From assembly GCF_028595325.1 (NCBI RefSeq), contig NZ_JAQQXR010000001.1, positions 620,001-684,000 on the forward strand: a stretch of 64,000 nt of DNA, read 5' to 3'. The number at the start of each line of letters is the position of its first letter. The stretch's first letter is position 1. Below the pieces are notes generated by a model. That model did no database searches. It was not told where the DNA came from and saw only the letters and a list, made by a program, of their open reading frames with translations. The position numbers were made by a program, and so were the translations under genes. Shown in pieces: positions 55,228 through 63,962 of this stretch. The stretch is from Janthinobacterium fluminis. GTDB taxonomy: Bacteria > Pseudomonadota > Gammaproteobacteria > Burkholderiales > Burkholderiaceae_D.

Positions 55228-57234
55228 ATGCGTTGTTGCCGTTGTCTGCCTTTGCTGTCCCTTTTTCTGTGCGCTTGCAGCGCTTTGCCGCCGCAGCCGG
55301 CGCCCGTCGGCAGCAGCGCGACGCTGGCTTTGTTGGAGACGACGGATTTGCACGCGAATGTGCTCGGTTATGACTACTATAAGTTGCGCCCGGAACCGTC
55401 TATCGGTATCGAGCGCACCGCCGCGCTGATCGCCCAGGCGCGCCGGCAGTTCGCCAATACGCTGTTGTTCGATAACGGCGACGCGATCCAGGGCACGGCG
55501 CTGGCCGATTATCAGGCGCTGGTGCAGCCGCTGCGCTGCGATCAGACGCTGGCTATTTATAAGGCGATGAATGCGCTGGGCGTGGACGGCAGCGGTATCG
55601 GTAACCATGAGTTCAATTATGGTTTGCCGTTTCTAAATCAGGTGACGGGCAGCCAGTTTCAGGTCGACGGCGTCGAGGCGGCCAAGCCGCGCTGCGCCGG
55701 GCCGCAGTTTCCGCAGGTGCTGGCGAATGTGTATAGCGTCAAGACCGGCCAGCCGCTGTTCGCGCCTTACCATATCATCGATAAGCGCGTCAGCGCGACG
55801 GGGCCGGACGGCGCGCCGCTCAGCGCGACGGTCCGCGTCGGCATTATCGGTTTCGCGCCGCCGGCTATTCTGGCCTGGGACAAGCGCTGGCTGGAGGGCC
55901 GGGTGTATACGGAGGGGCTGCGCGAGACGGCCCAGAAGTATGTTCCCGAGATGCGGGCGAAGGGCGCCGATCTGGTGGTGGCGATTTCGCACGGCGGCCT
56001 GGATGACAGCCCGTATTCGCCGTCTATGGAAAACGGTAATTTCTATCTGGCGCAGGTGCCCGGGGTCGATGCGATGTTGATCGGCCATTCGCATCAGGTG
56101 TTTCCGGATCCGGCCAGCACGGTGCCGCAGTTTAACCTGCCCGGCGTGGATAAGGTCAAGGGCACGGTGCATGGCGTGCCGACGGTGATGGCCAATTTGT
56201 GGGGCAAGCATCTGGGTGTGATCGGCTTGCGTTTGCGCTTCGACGGCAAGGCTTGGGCCGTCGAGAAGGGGCTGACGACGGTCGAGGCGCGTTCGATCCA
56301 GAGCGCCGACAAGAGCTTTGTCGCGCCCGATCCGGCGATCGCCGCGCTGGTGGCGCAGGAGCACGCCGAGACGATACGCTATGTGCAGACGCCGATTGGC
56401 GCCACCGATTTCCGCATGTCTTCGTATTTCGCCGATGTCGGCGACGTCAGCGCGATCGAGGTGGTGAACCAGGCGCAGGGCGCGTACCTGGCCCGGTACG
56501 TGCGCGCCAATTTGCCGCAGTATGCGCATTTGCCGGTGTTGTCGATGTCCTCGCCGTTCAAGAGCGGTTCGGCCGGCGTGGGCGACTATACCGATGTCAA
56601 GGCGGGCAATGTGGCGCTGAACCATGCCGCCGATTTGTATCTGTATCCGAATTCGCTGTATGGCGTCAAACTCAGTGGCGCCGATTTGGCTGCCTGGCTG
56701 GAGCGGGCGGCGGAGCGTTTCAATACCATCGACCCGCAGCGCAGCGCGCCGCAGGAGCTGGTCAATCCCGCCCATCCCAGTTATAACTTCGATGCGCCGA
56801 CGAGCGCCGACATCAGTTATTTGATCGATGTGACGCAGGCGCCGGGCCGGCGCATCAAGGATTTGCGCTATCGGGGCCGGCCGGTCGCGGCGGAACAGGA
56901 GTTTTTGGTGGCGACGAATAATTACCGGGCCAGCGGCGGCGGAAATTTCCCCGGCCTGGACGGCAGCAAGACGGTGCTGGCCTCGCCCGACGACAACCGC
57001 GAGGTCTTGATCGCCTATATTGCGGCGGCAAAGCATTTGACGCGGGCCGGCAACGGTTCGGCACGCAGTTGGCGTTTCGCGCCGGTGGCGACCAAGGGGC
57101 CGGTGGTGTTCCATTCGGCGCCCGGTGTGCTGGCGCTGGCGCAGGCGGCCGGGCTGGATAATGTCACGCTGCTGCAGGCGGACGATGGCGCGGGCAAGGG
57201 TTTCGCCCTGTATCGCGTCGATCTGGCGAAATGA
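55228..57234 (+). CDS. cpdB: 2',3'-cyclic-nucleotide 2'-phosphodiesterase / 3'-nucleotidase
   Basis: 668 residues. A signal sequence ends in a lipobox-like LCAC, so it may be a lipoprotein. Metallophosphatase motifs: ETTDLHANVLGYDYY (about 36), DNGDAIQG (about 80), GNHEFNYG (about 130) and GHSHQVFPD (about 286), then a 5'-nucleotidase C-terminal domain (about 380-600). It hydrolyses 2',3'-cyclic nucleotides and 3'-nucleotides in the periplasm. Overlaps the Sel1 gene by four bases. GC content and codon choice look slightly less extreme (more T-ending codons) than neighbours. Confidence 0.93.
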   Translation: MRCCRCLPLLSLFLCACSALPPQPAPVGSSATLALLETTDLHANVLGYDYYKLRPEPSIGIERTAALIAQARRQFANTLLFDNGDAIQGTALADYQALVQPLRCDQTLAIYKAMNALGVDGSGIGNHEFNYGLPFLNQVTGSQFQVDGVEAAKPRCAGPQFPQVLANVYSVKTGQPLFAPYHIIDKRVSATGPDGAPLSATVRVGIIGFAPPAILAWDKRWLEGRVYTEGLRETAQKYVPEMRAKGADLVVAISHGGLDDSPYSPSMENGNFYLAQVPGVDAMLIGHSHQVFPDPASTVPQFNLPGVDKVKGTVHGVPTVMANLWGKHLGVIGLRLRFDGKAWAVEKGLTTVEARSIQSADKSFVAPDPAIAALVAQEHAETIRYVQTPIGATDFRMSSYFADVGDVSAIEVVNQAQGAYLARYVRANLPQYAHLPVLSMSSPFKSGSAGVGDYTDVKAGNVALNHAADLYLYPNSLYGVKLSGADLAAWLERAAERFNTIDPQRSAPQELVNPAHPSYNFDAPTSADISYLIDVTQAPGRRIKDLRYRGRPVAAEQEFLVATNNYRASGGGNFPGLDGSKTVLASPDDNREVLIAYIAAAKHLTRAGNGSARSWRFAPVATKGPVVFHSAPGVLALAQAAGLDNVTLLQADDGAGKGFALYRVDLAK

Positions 57235-57752
57235 GCGCGCGCGGCCGGGCGGCGCTGGCATTGCTGTTGGCCGCGCTGGCGGTTGGGCCGGCCCGCGCCG
57301 ACCAGGCCGCCGATCTGGCGCAGGGCAAGGTGTATCTGCGGGGAGGGGCGGATGGCTGGCCCCGCGCGCTGGCGCTGTTCGACGGCGCGGCGCGGCAAGG
57401 CAGTTCCGCCGCCGCCTATTATCTGGCCTTGATGCACAAGAACGGCATGGGGACGGCGCGCGACAGCGCCGCCGCCGTGCGTTATCTGGAGGCCGCCGCG
57501 GCGGCGCAGCTTCCCGCCGCGATGTTTGTCCTGGCGAATATGCTCTACGGCGGCGATGGCGTGGCCCGCGACGACGCCGCCGCCCGGGCCTGGGTCGAGA
57601 AGGCGGCCGCGCTGGAGTATCCGGCGGCGGCGCTGTTGATGGCGCAGGGCTTGCGCGACGGCACGATGGGCTTCGGCCGCGATCCGGAGCGCGCCGAGCA
57701 GCAGTTGCGGATGGCGGCGCACGCCTTGCGGCACCGTCCGGCCGAGCCTTGA
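57231..57752 (+). CDS. exported Sel1-repeat protein
   Basis: 173 residues with a signal peptide (ALALLLAALAVGPARA). Three or more Sel1-like ~36-residue helical repeats: AAYYLALMHKNGMGTARDSA, MFVLANMLYGGDGVARDDAA, and LLMAQGLRDGTMGFGRDPER. Sel1 repeats mediate protein interactions. Co-translated with cpdB (ATGA overlap). Confidence 0.87.
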   Translation: MSARGRAALALLLAALAVGPARADQAADLAQGKVYLRGGADGWPRALALFDGAARQGSSAAAYYLALMHKNGMGTARDSAAAVRYLEAAAAAQLPAAMFVLANMLYGGDGVARDDAAARAWVEKAAALEYPAAALLMAQGLRDGTMGFGRDPERAEQQLRMAAHALRHRPAEP

Positions 57753-57801
57753 TGGTTGCGTGAGGCGCCTGGATGGCCGCCGCTGTCGAGCGGTGCCGGG
57801 C

Positions 57802-58191
57802 TTAGGCTGGCGGCCGCGCGTAGCTGACGGTCAACAGCTCCCACTGGTGTCCGTCGGGTTCGTTCCAGTAGAAGCTGTTGCCGCCAAATTGGGTGCTGAT
57901 CTGCATGTCGTCGGGGCCGCGCACCGTGCTGCGGTACGGGATGCCGGCCGCCTGGATGCGCCCAAGAATGGCGTCGAATTCCGCCTGTCCGACGCGGAAA
58001 CAGTAGTGATGGACGGGAAACGGCTCATCCGTTTCGAGGAAGTCGAGCGTCAGGCCGTCGTTGAGGTAGACGGGGGAAAAGGGGCCGATGCTGGTTTTCT
58101 CCCAGGCGACGCCGAGCAGTTCCGCCAGTTGCCGCGCCGAGGCGATCTGATGGTGCGTCGGTACGATGAAGTGGTCCAGTTGGATAGTCAT
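57802..58191 (-). CDS. VOC-family (glyoxalase/dioxygenase fold) protein
   Basis: 129 residues: LDHFIVPTHHQIASARQLAE at the N-terminus, HHYCFRVGQAEFDAILGRI in the middle and YWNEPDGHQWELLTV at the end, the usual VOC metal-site pattern (His/His/Glu). Substrate not predictable. Confidence 0.87.
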   Translation of the reverse strand: MTIQLDHFIVPTHHQIASARQLAELLGVAWEKTSIGPFSPVYLNDGLTLDFLETDEPFPVHHYCFRVGQAEFDAILGRIQAAGIPYRSTVRGPDDMQISTQFGGNSFYWNEPDGHQWELLTVSYARPPA

Positions 58192-58288
58192 GCCGCTTCT
58201 CCTGAGTCGCCTGGCGCGCGCTGCCGCCGCCTCTTGTCATTCTTCGTCAGTTTTCCAGGAATATCAAGCGCGTCGGCGCGCGGCGATC

Positions 58289-58609
58289 CTATTGCGCGCG
58301 GGGTTTTTCCTCTTGCACCAGGATGAAGGGGCTGACGACGACGGCCCACAGCGAGGCCTCGGCCTCTTGCCAGCGCAGCGCCTGCTGGTCGGACACTTTC
58401 ATCACCTTGCCGTCGGCCATCCACTGGACGATGGTGGCCTTGTCGTCGTGGGAAATGCGCACGGCCACGTCGACCAGGTCGAGGTCGTTGGCGACGTAGA
58501 CGACGTTGCCGGCCGCGAAATGCTTTTCCAGTTCGCTCCACGGCAGGCGCGCCGTTTCGCGGTTCACTTTGGTGCGCAGGTCGGTGTCGTTTTCAGGTTT
58601 GGTTTGCAT
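58289..58609 (-). CDS. DUF2288 family protein
   Basis: 106 residues matching DUF2288 in order: VNRETARLPWSELEKHFAAG, LDLVDVAVRISHDDKATIVQ, WMADGKVMKVSDQQALRW, and a VVVSPFILVQE end. Function unknown; widespread in proteobacteria and cyanobacteria. Confidence 0.87.
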   Translation of the reverse strand: MQTKPENDTDLRTKVNRETARLPWSELEKHFAAGNVVYVANDLDLVDVAVRISHDDKATIVQWMADGKVMKVSDQQALRWQEAEASLWAVVVSPFILVQEEKPRAQ

Positions 58610-58647
58610 GCTTGTACTCGGTTGCTGTCATAGGGGGCCGGCCGCGT

Positions 58648-59337
58648 TCAGTCAATGGCGACGCGCGGCGTTGGCGTTCCCTCCCATGTTAACCGATAGA
58701 CGTCGCCTTTGCGAACATTGCCCACCAATGCGGGCCGGAAACAGGCCAGGTTGACGCCGCCGGCGCGCCGCACGCTGGGGAAAATCAGGCCCATCGAGCC
58801 GGCGTCGAGCAGGCGCGCCGCCAGTTGCTGCGAGTCGATGTAGCTGGCCGGGTCGAGGCAGGCGGCGTAGCCGGACCGGCCGCGCAGGTCGTGGAAGCCG
58901 GCCGTGAAGTCGGCCAGCATCATCTGGTAGCTGACGCTGTCCTCGAAGCGGCCGATTTCCTGGTATTCGACGGTTTTGTGGAAGGTGATTTCGGCCAGCG
59001 CCGTGGCGGCGTCGAAGGCGCAGTACCAGGCGCCGCGCTCGCCGTCGTTGAAGCGGCTGCCCTCCGGCCGCGCGTAGGTGAAGGCGGCGTTGATGATGCG
59101 GAAGTTGGCCACGCCGAAGACCAGCTCGTCGACGCCGATGCCGGGGGCGCCGCCCGATTCGGCGATCAGGCGGGCGTTGGTGGCGTTGTCGAGCTCGAAC
59201 AGGTCGCGCAGTTGCGCGTTGTTTTCGGCGAGCGGGGCCAGCACGGAGTCTTCGGTGCCGGCGAAGCGCGACGGGATCAGGCGGCAGGTGTCGAACTGGC
59301 GCAGCGCGGTCAGCGGCGGCAGGGCGGGCTTGGCCAA
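58648..59337 (-). CDS. RES-domain toxin
   Basis: 229 residues from TTG 59337, two bases past the antitoxin stop; no ATG exists until well inside the domain, and the upstream extension reads through the antitoxin gene. RES features: FDTCRLIPSRFAG with the Arg, YARPEGSRFNDGERGAWYC, and ATALAEITFHK with the Glu. RES toxins (ParT, MbcT) degrade NAD+ or modify metabolic enzymes by ADP-ribosyl chemistry. Being second in the operon and on a weak start fits low toxin synthesis. Confidence 0.85.
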   Translation of the reverse strand: MAKPALPPLTALRQFDTCRLIPSRFAGTEDSVLAPLAENNAQLRDLFELDNATNARLIAESGGAPGIGVDELVFGVANFRIINAAFTYARPEGSRFNDGERGAWYCAFDAATALAEITFHKTVEYQEIGRFEDSVSYQMMLADFTAGFHDLRGRSGYAACLDPASYIDSQQLAARLLDAGSMGLIFPSVRRAGGVNLACFRPALVGNVRKGDVYRLTWEGTPTPRVAID

Positions 59338-59338
59338 G

Positions 59339-59776
59339 TTACAGGCCCCCGCGGCGGGCGTCGAGCAGTTTGCGCACGGTTTGCATGGCCAGCAGGCCGC
59401 CGCCGAGCATGTGCGCCAACGGCGTGCGGCCGGCGAACACGGCGTTGGTGTTGGGCAGCGCCACCCATTCGTCGGCCAACTTGTCGCCGTACAGGATGTG
59501 CAGCGCCTTGTAGATGCCGAGCAGGTAGGAGATGCGCGTGATGCGGTCCACTTCCAGGACACGGTCGGGGTTCTTTTTCCACTCGTAGTAGGCGCTGCTG
59601 GAGAGGCCGCCGAGCAGTTCGCGGGCGTCGTCGTCGCGCAGCTTCCAGGTGGCGGTCAGCTTGAAAAAGCCCATCAGGGCGGATTTGGAGAGCCGCTCGC
59701 GCTCGGCTTTGGCGTTCAGGTCCACCAGCGCGGTCGGTTCGAAACGGCTTTTCGGGTAGGCGTAGGCTAGGCTCAT
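59339..59776 (-). CDS. Xre/MbcA/ParS-type antitoxin (DUF2384)
   Basis: 145 residues from ATG 59776 (GGAGC five bases upstream of AGATC-ATG). An N-terminal Xre-like helical region (SKSALMGFFKLTATWKLRDD...) is followed by the toxin-binding DUF2384 domain (LGIYKALHILYGDKLADEWV, NAVFAGRTPLAHMLGGG, MQTVRKLLDARRG). It neutralises the RES toxin and normally represses its own promoter. Confidence 0.9.
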   Translation of the reverse strand: MSLAYAYPKSRFEPTALVDLNAKAERERLSKSALMGFFKLTATWKLRDDDARELLGGLSSSAYYEWKKNPDRVLEVDRITRISYLLGIYKALHILYGDKLADEWVALPNTNAVFAGRTPLAHMLGGGLLAMQTVRKLLDARRGGL

Positions 59777-59798
59777 GATCTGCTCCGTTAATGGATTA

Positions 59799-59827
59799 TT
59801 TATACTCCAATAGCACATGCCTGGCAA
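59799..59827 (-). promoter_or_regulatory. near-consensus sigma70 promoter of the toxin-antitoxin pair
   Basis: Minus strand: TTGCCA (-35, 59822-59827), exact 17-base spacer, TATAAA (-10, 59799-59804), 22 bases before ATG 59776. It is the closest match to consensus noticed in the window. The antitoxin presumably controls it. Confidence 0.8.
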
Positions 59828-59936
59828 GGGAGCGCGCGCGGCGGACGCCATGCACTCTTGTGGCAGCGCAAAGAGGCCGATGGTGTTTCCTGCCAGTATG
59901 GCGTGGTTGCCGAATGCGCCAGCCGGGGAGGAAGCG

Positions 59937-61208
59937 ATGCAGTTGTTGCCGCCGCATGTAGGGTGCGCTCGGACTGCCCTGTGGCATGTCGGCGGCGCCG
60001 TCCCGCCGTTTTCCGAAGCCCTTGCCGACCTGCTCCGCGAGCGCTGTCCGCGTCGCTTGCCGCCGTGCTCGATAGCGCGCGTCGATGGCGCCGTCGCCGC
60101 GATCGGCCGCGGCGCGCAACTGACGGCGCTGCCGGGCCGGGGCGCGGCCAGCCGCTACCGCACGGTGTACGACGTGGCGCAGGCGCCGGTGGCGCTGGCG
60201 CAGGCGTGTTTCAGCGCCGCCGCCGCCGCGCCCGCGTCCGTGCGGCTGCCACCCGACGCCGGCGCCAGCGTCAGCCTGGTCATCGACGCCAGCGCCGCCG
60301 CGCCGGCGCTGGACCGTTTTGCGCTGCGGCCGCTGCGCGTCTTTATCGACGGCGCGCCGGCGTTCTGCGCGGCGCTGCGCGACGCCTTGTTCATGCGCGC
60401 CGCCTGCGCCTACGTGGAAGCGGCCGGCAGCGGCCATTGGAGCCTGCTCGACCGCCTGCCGTTCAGCGCCGTGGGATTCCGCGACGGCGAGGCGCTCGGC
60501 GCGGCCGCCGATGCCGGTTTCCCGGCGGCGCGGCTGCTGGGCGAATACCTGGTCTGTCCCGAGAAGTTCAATTTTTTCGATCTCGATTTGGCGACGCTCG
60601 TTAAATACCTGCCGCCGGGCGGGCGCCGCCTGACGCTGCACGTGGCCTTGTCGGGCCTGGCGCCCGATTCGGACGGCGCCCGCCTGCTGGCGCCGCTGTC
60701 GGCCGACAATTTGCTGCTTGCGTGCACCCCGGTGGTGGCGTTGCCGGGGGCGTGCGCCTCGCCGATTCGGGTCCGCCATGCGGCGGCCGGCGGCGCGCGC
60801 GGCGCCTGCGATCTCTGCCATAGCAATGCGGGGCAGGAGGGCGCGGCATGGGCCGAAATACTCACCTTGTACGAGTTGCCGGAGCCGGCGCTGTGGTCGC
60901 ACTTCGTCGCCGCCATCGAGTCGCTGGAGCACTGGCCCGTCAGCGCCTGGCTGCGCGACCGCCGCGGCCGCCTGCTGCTGCAGGGCGTCGCGGTGCGCGT
61001 GCGCGTCAACGAAGCCGCCGTCGCCGTCGGCGGCGTCCACGTCTTCGCCCAACTGGTCGAGCATTTTCTCGGGCGCTACGTGCAGGCCGGCAGTTTCGTG
61101 CAGCTGTTCGTCGTCTCGGAAAGCAGCGGCGCGATGCTGCTGCGGCGGCCGCCGCGCAACGGCGACGCCGATTTGCTGGCGTCGATCGGCGGCGCGCTCT
61201 GTAAATAG
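59937..61208 (+). CDS. orphan, shortened TssF-like protein (T6SS baseplate family)
   Basis: 423 residues from ATG 59937, which has GGGGAGGA six bases upstream; longer frames to 59817 lack such a site. The middle and C-terminus follow TssF/VasA order: AAIGRGAQLTALPGRG..., RLLGEYLVCPEKFNFFDLDL, NLLLACTPVVALPGACASPI, then LLLQGVAVRVRVNEAAVAV and GGVHVFAQLVEHFLGRYVQA with SFVQLFVVSE. Normal TssF is ~600 residues: the N-terminal DP-ERLLEGFAFL part and a central section after TPVV appear to be missing. No other T6SS gene is near. It may be a decaying copy or a specialised relative. Confidence 0.6.
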   Translation: MQLLPPHVGCARTALWHVGGAVPPFSEALADLLRERCPRRLPPCSIARVDGAVAAIGRGAQLTALPGRGAASRYRTVYDVAQAPVALAQACFSAAAAAPASVRLPPDAGASVSLVIDASAAAPALDRFALRPLRVFIDGAPAFCAALRDALFMRAACAYVEAAGSGHWSLLDRLPFSAVGFRDGEALGAAADAGFPAARLLGEYLVCPEKFNFFDLDLATLVKYLPPGGRRLTLHVALSGLAPDSDGARLLAPLSADNLLLACTPVVALPGACASPIRVRHAAAGGARGACDLCHSNAGQEGAAWAEILTLYELPEPALWSHFVAAIESLEHWPVSAWLRDRRGRLLLQGVAVRVRVNEAAVAVGGVHVFAQLVEHFLGRYVQAGSFVQLFVVSESSGAMLLRRPPRNGDADLLASIGGALCK

Positions 61209-61224
61209 CGCGCCGCCGTCGGCG

Positions 61225-62925
61225 TCAGGCCGGTTCGGCGTGCTCGACCAGCAGTTGCACCTTGGTGACGCCGTTGTACTCGTTGGCGTCGAGGCGGAAG
61301 GCGACGCGGGCGCGCTCGCCGACGGCGTCCGTGTGGCCGAACCAGATGGCGTCGAAACGCGCGCCGTTCTTCTCCAGCAGCAGCTTCAGGTGGCGCTCCT
61401 TGAGGATGCGCTGGCTGACGACGCGGAACTCGTCGCAGAACACCGGCGGCGCGAAGCCCTGGCCCCACACCTGGCCGTCCATCAGCTCGATGAACTGGGT
61501 GGTGTAGTAGGCGTCCTCCAGCGGGCCGTCGGTTTCCACCACGCGCTCCAGTTGCTGCTTGCTGAGCCAGGCCTGGCCGACGGCCTCGAAGGCGGCCGAG
61601 AAGGCTTCGAAGGCGTCGGCGCGTATCGTCAGGCCGGCCGCCATCGCGTGGCCGCCGAATTTGTCGATCAGGCTGGGCGCGCGCTTCGACACCAGGTCGA
61701 GCGCGTCGCGCAGGTGGAAGCCGGGAATCGAGCGCCCGGAACCCTTGATCCAGCCGTCCGCACCGGGCGCGAAGGTGATGGTCGGGCGGTAGAATTTTTC
61801 CTTCAGCCGCGAGGCGACGATGCCGATCACGCCCTGGTGCCAGTCGGCGTCGAAGACGCTGATGGTGCTGCTGTTGGCCGGCTCGAACTGGTCCAGGTGC
61901 AGCAGCGCGGTGTCCTGCATCTCCGCCTCGATCTCGCGCCGCTTCAGGTTGATGTCGTTGAGCTGCTGCGCCAGCGCCCAGGCGCGCCCCTCGTCGTCGG
62001 TGATCAGGCATTCGATCCCCAGCGACATGTCCTGCAGGCGCCCGGCCGCGTTCAGCCGCGGCCCCAGCGCGAAGCCCAGGTCGAAGGGGCCGGCACTGCG
62101 CGCCTCGCGCCCGGCCACGCGGAACAGCGCCGCTACGCCGGCGTGCATGCGCCCGGCGCGCATGCGCTTCAAGCCCTGCGCCACCAGGATCCGGTTGTTC
62201 GAGTCGAGCCGCACGACGTCGGCCACCGTGCCCAGCGCCACCAGGTCGAGCAGATTGTCCAGCTTGGGCTGGGTCTGGGCGTCGAACACGCCGCGCTTGC
62301 GCAGCTCCGCGCGCAGCGCCAGCAGCACGTAGAAGACCACGCCGACGCCGGCCAGGTGCTTGCTGGGGAAGCCGCATTCGGGCTGGTTCGGGTTGACGAT
62401 GACGCGCGCCTGCGGCAGCGTGTCGGCCGGCAGGTGGTGGTCGGTGACGACGACTTCGATGCCGCGCCGGTTGGCCTCGGCCACGCCGTCGATGCTGGCG
62501 ATACCGTTGTCGACGGTGATGATGATGTCGGGCGATTTCTCGCGCGCCGTCAGTTCGACGATTTCAGGCGTCAGGCCGTAGCCGTACTCGAAACGGTTCG
62601 GCACGATGAAATCGACTTGGGCGCCCATGGCGCGCAGACCGCGCAGCGCGGTGGCGCAGGCGGTGGCGCCGTCGCAGTCGTAGTCGGCGACGATGACCAT
62701 GCGCTTGCCGGCGGCGATGGCGTCGGCCAGGAACACGGCGGCCGCGCCGATGTGCAGCAGGCCGGACGGCGGAATCAGCGCCGCCAGTTCGCTCGACAGC
62801 TCTTTGGCGTCGCTCAGGCCGCGCGACGCGTACAGGCGCGCCAGGACCGGGTGGACGCCGCCCTGGCGCAGCATTTCGGATTCGCGGTAGGGGCAGGGAC
62901 GGGTGGCGATGCGGGTGCGGGTCAT
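61225..62925 (-). CDS. recJ: single-stranded-DNA-specific exonuclease RecJ
   Basis: 566 residues. DHH-family motifs: ADYDCDGATAC (Asp 81, 83, 85), VTVDNGIAS (about 138) and TDHHLPADT (DHH 162-164). A DHHA1 region (GGHAMAAGLTI) and an OB-like end follow. 5'-3' exonuclease in RecF-pathway recombination and mismatch repair. Its ATG overlaps the stop of the COG4255-type gene (ATGA). Confidence 0.96.
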   Translation of the reverse strand: MTRTRIATRPCPYRESEMLRQGGVHPVLARLYASRGLSDAKELSSELAALIPPSGLLHIGAAAVFLADAIAAGKRMVIVADYDCDGATACATALRGLRAMGAQVDFIVPNRFEYGYGLTPEIVELTAREKSPDIIITVDNGIASIDGVAEANRRGIEVVVTDHHLPADTLPQARVIVNPNQPECGFPSKHLAGVGVVFYVLLALRAELRKRGVFDAQTQPKLDNLLDLVALGTVADVVRLDSNNRILVAQGLKRMRAGRMHAGVAALFRVAGREARSAGPFDLGFALGPRLNAAGRLQDMSLGIECLITDDEGRAWALAQQLNDINLKRREIEAEMQDTALLHLDQFEPANSSTISVFDADWHQGVIGIVASRLKEKFYRPTITFAPGADGWIKGSGRSIPGFHLRDALDLVSKRAPSLIDKFGGHAMAAGLTIRADAFEAFSAAFEAVGQAWLSKQQLERVVETDGPLEDAYYTTQFIELMDGQVWGQGFAPPVFCDEFRVVSQRILKERHLKLLLEKNGARFDAIWFGHTDAVGERARVAFRLDANEYNGVTKVQLLVEHAEPA

Positions 62926-63962
62926 GTGGACAATTTGTTCAAGGTGTGGGGACGCCAGAATTTGCGCTGGGCGTTTTTGCTGCTGCTAAATTCGGCGTAG
63001 GCGTCGCGGTTGCTCAGCACCAGCGTCAGCCGGCCGAGGCGGCCGCCTTTCAGGGCCGCCAGCAGCGGCGCGAACCATTCCTGTTCCAGCCGCTGCATGT
63101 GCAGCAGCCAGTTCGACCAGTCCGCCGCCAGTCCGGCGCCGACCAGGCCGCCCAGTGCGACGACGGCCCGCTCGTCGGGCTGGCCGAGGACGGCCTCGGC
63201 GCCGGCGGCACGGCGCCCGGGCGCGGCCAGCGCCGCCAGCCACGCCGGCACGTCGGCCGTGAACAGGGGCGCGGCGGGCTGCGCCGCGGCGCCGGCGCCG
63301 CCCCACAGCCAGAAGGAATTCACCGGCGCCAGGCCGCGCGCCTGGCGCGCCACGTTGACCGGGTGCTCGTGCCACAGCATCTGCACCTCGTTTTGCAGCT
63401 TGCGCGAGGCGCGCGCCTGCTCGCCCTCGGGCATCCAGGCGGTCAGGTTCTGGCCGGTGGCGGCATCCGGCGAGGCCGTGCGCAGGCCGGTCCAGTCGTC
63501 GGCGCGCACGAACCAGGTGTGCGCGTCGCCGTAGAGCAGCGTTTTGCCGATTTCGTCGAAATAGGGTTGGGCGGCGTCGAACAGCGCGCGGGCGTCGGCC
63601 TCGTCGAGCGGCAACTGGCGCTGGTCGCCCATCAGCAGGTGGTTGCGGGCGATTTGCACATGCACCGGGTGCACCAGCAGCCAGTGGCCGCTTTCGGGCG
63701 CCTGCCCGAAGCCGCGCATGACGGTCGGCGCGAACGGCGCGGCGGCGCCGGCGCTGTCGGGCGCCGGCGCCAGGCCCAGCGCGTGGGCCAGCCATGCTTC
63801 GTGCGGCAGCACGCGCGTGGCGTTGTCGAAAGGGCTAAATTGCTGTTGGCAGGTGCGCGACAGCAGCGCGGCCAGCGCCGGCGTCTGCAGCGCCCGCTGC
63901 AGGTCGGCGGCCAGTTCGGGCGGGGGCAGGGCGAAAGGGAGAGCGACAGTAAGTTGTTTCAT
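62922..63962 (-). CDS. conserved protein of the COG4255 type (often adjacent to recJ)
   Basis: 346 residues from ATG 63962 (MKQLTVALPFALPPPELAAD); ATG 63980 is also possible. Landmarks: WLLVHPVHVQIARNHLLMGD, LYGDAHTWFVRADDW and NSFWLWGGAGA. Homologues in betaproteobacteria are sometimes annotated as phosphoglycerate mutase, but only a distant part of the fold supports that, so I give no function. Overlaps recJ by four bases and is surely co-transcribed with it. Confidence 0.8.
   Translation of the reverse strand: MKQLTVALPFALPPPELAADLQRALQTPALAALLSRTCQQQFSPFDNATRVLPHEAWLAHALGLAPAPDSAGAAAPFAPTVMRGFGQAPESGHWLLVHPVHVQIARNHLLMGDQRQLPLDEADARALFDAAQPYFDEIGKTLLYGDAHTWFVRADDWTGLRTASPDAATGQNLTAWMPEGEQARASRKLQNEVQMLWHEHPVNVARQARGLAPVNSFWLWGGAGAAAQPAAPLFTADVPAWLAALAAPGRRAAGAEAVLGQPDERAVVALGGLVGAGLAADWSNWLLHMQRLEQEWFAPLLAALKGGRLGRLTLVLSNRDAYAEFSSSKNAQRKFWRPHTLNKLST

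Noticed and set aside
59937-61208. A type VI secretion gene cluster
   Set aside because: Only a single shortened TssF-like gene is present; no sheath, tube or TssM/K genes.
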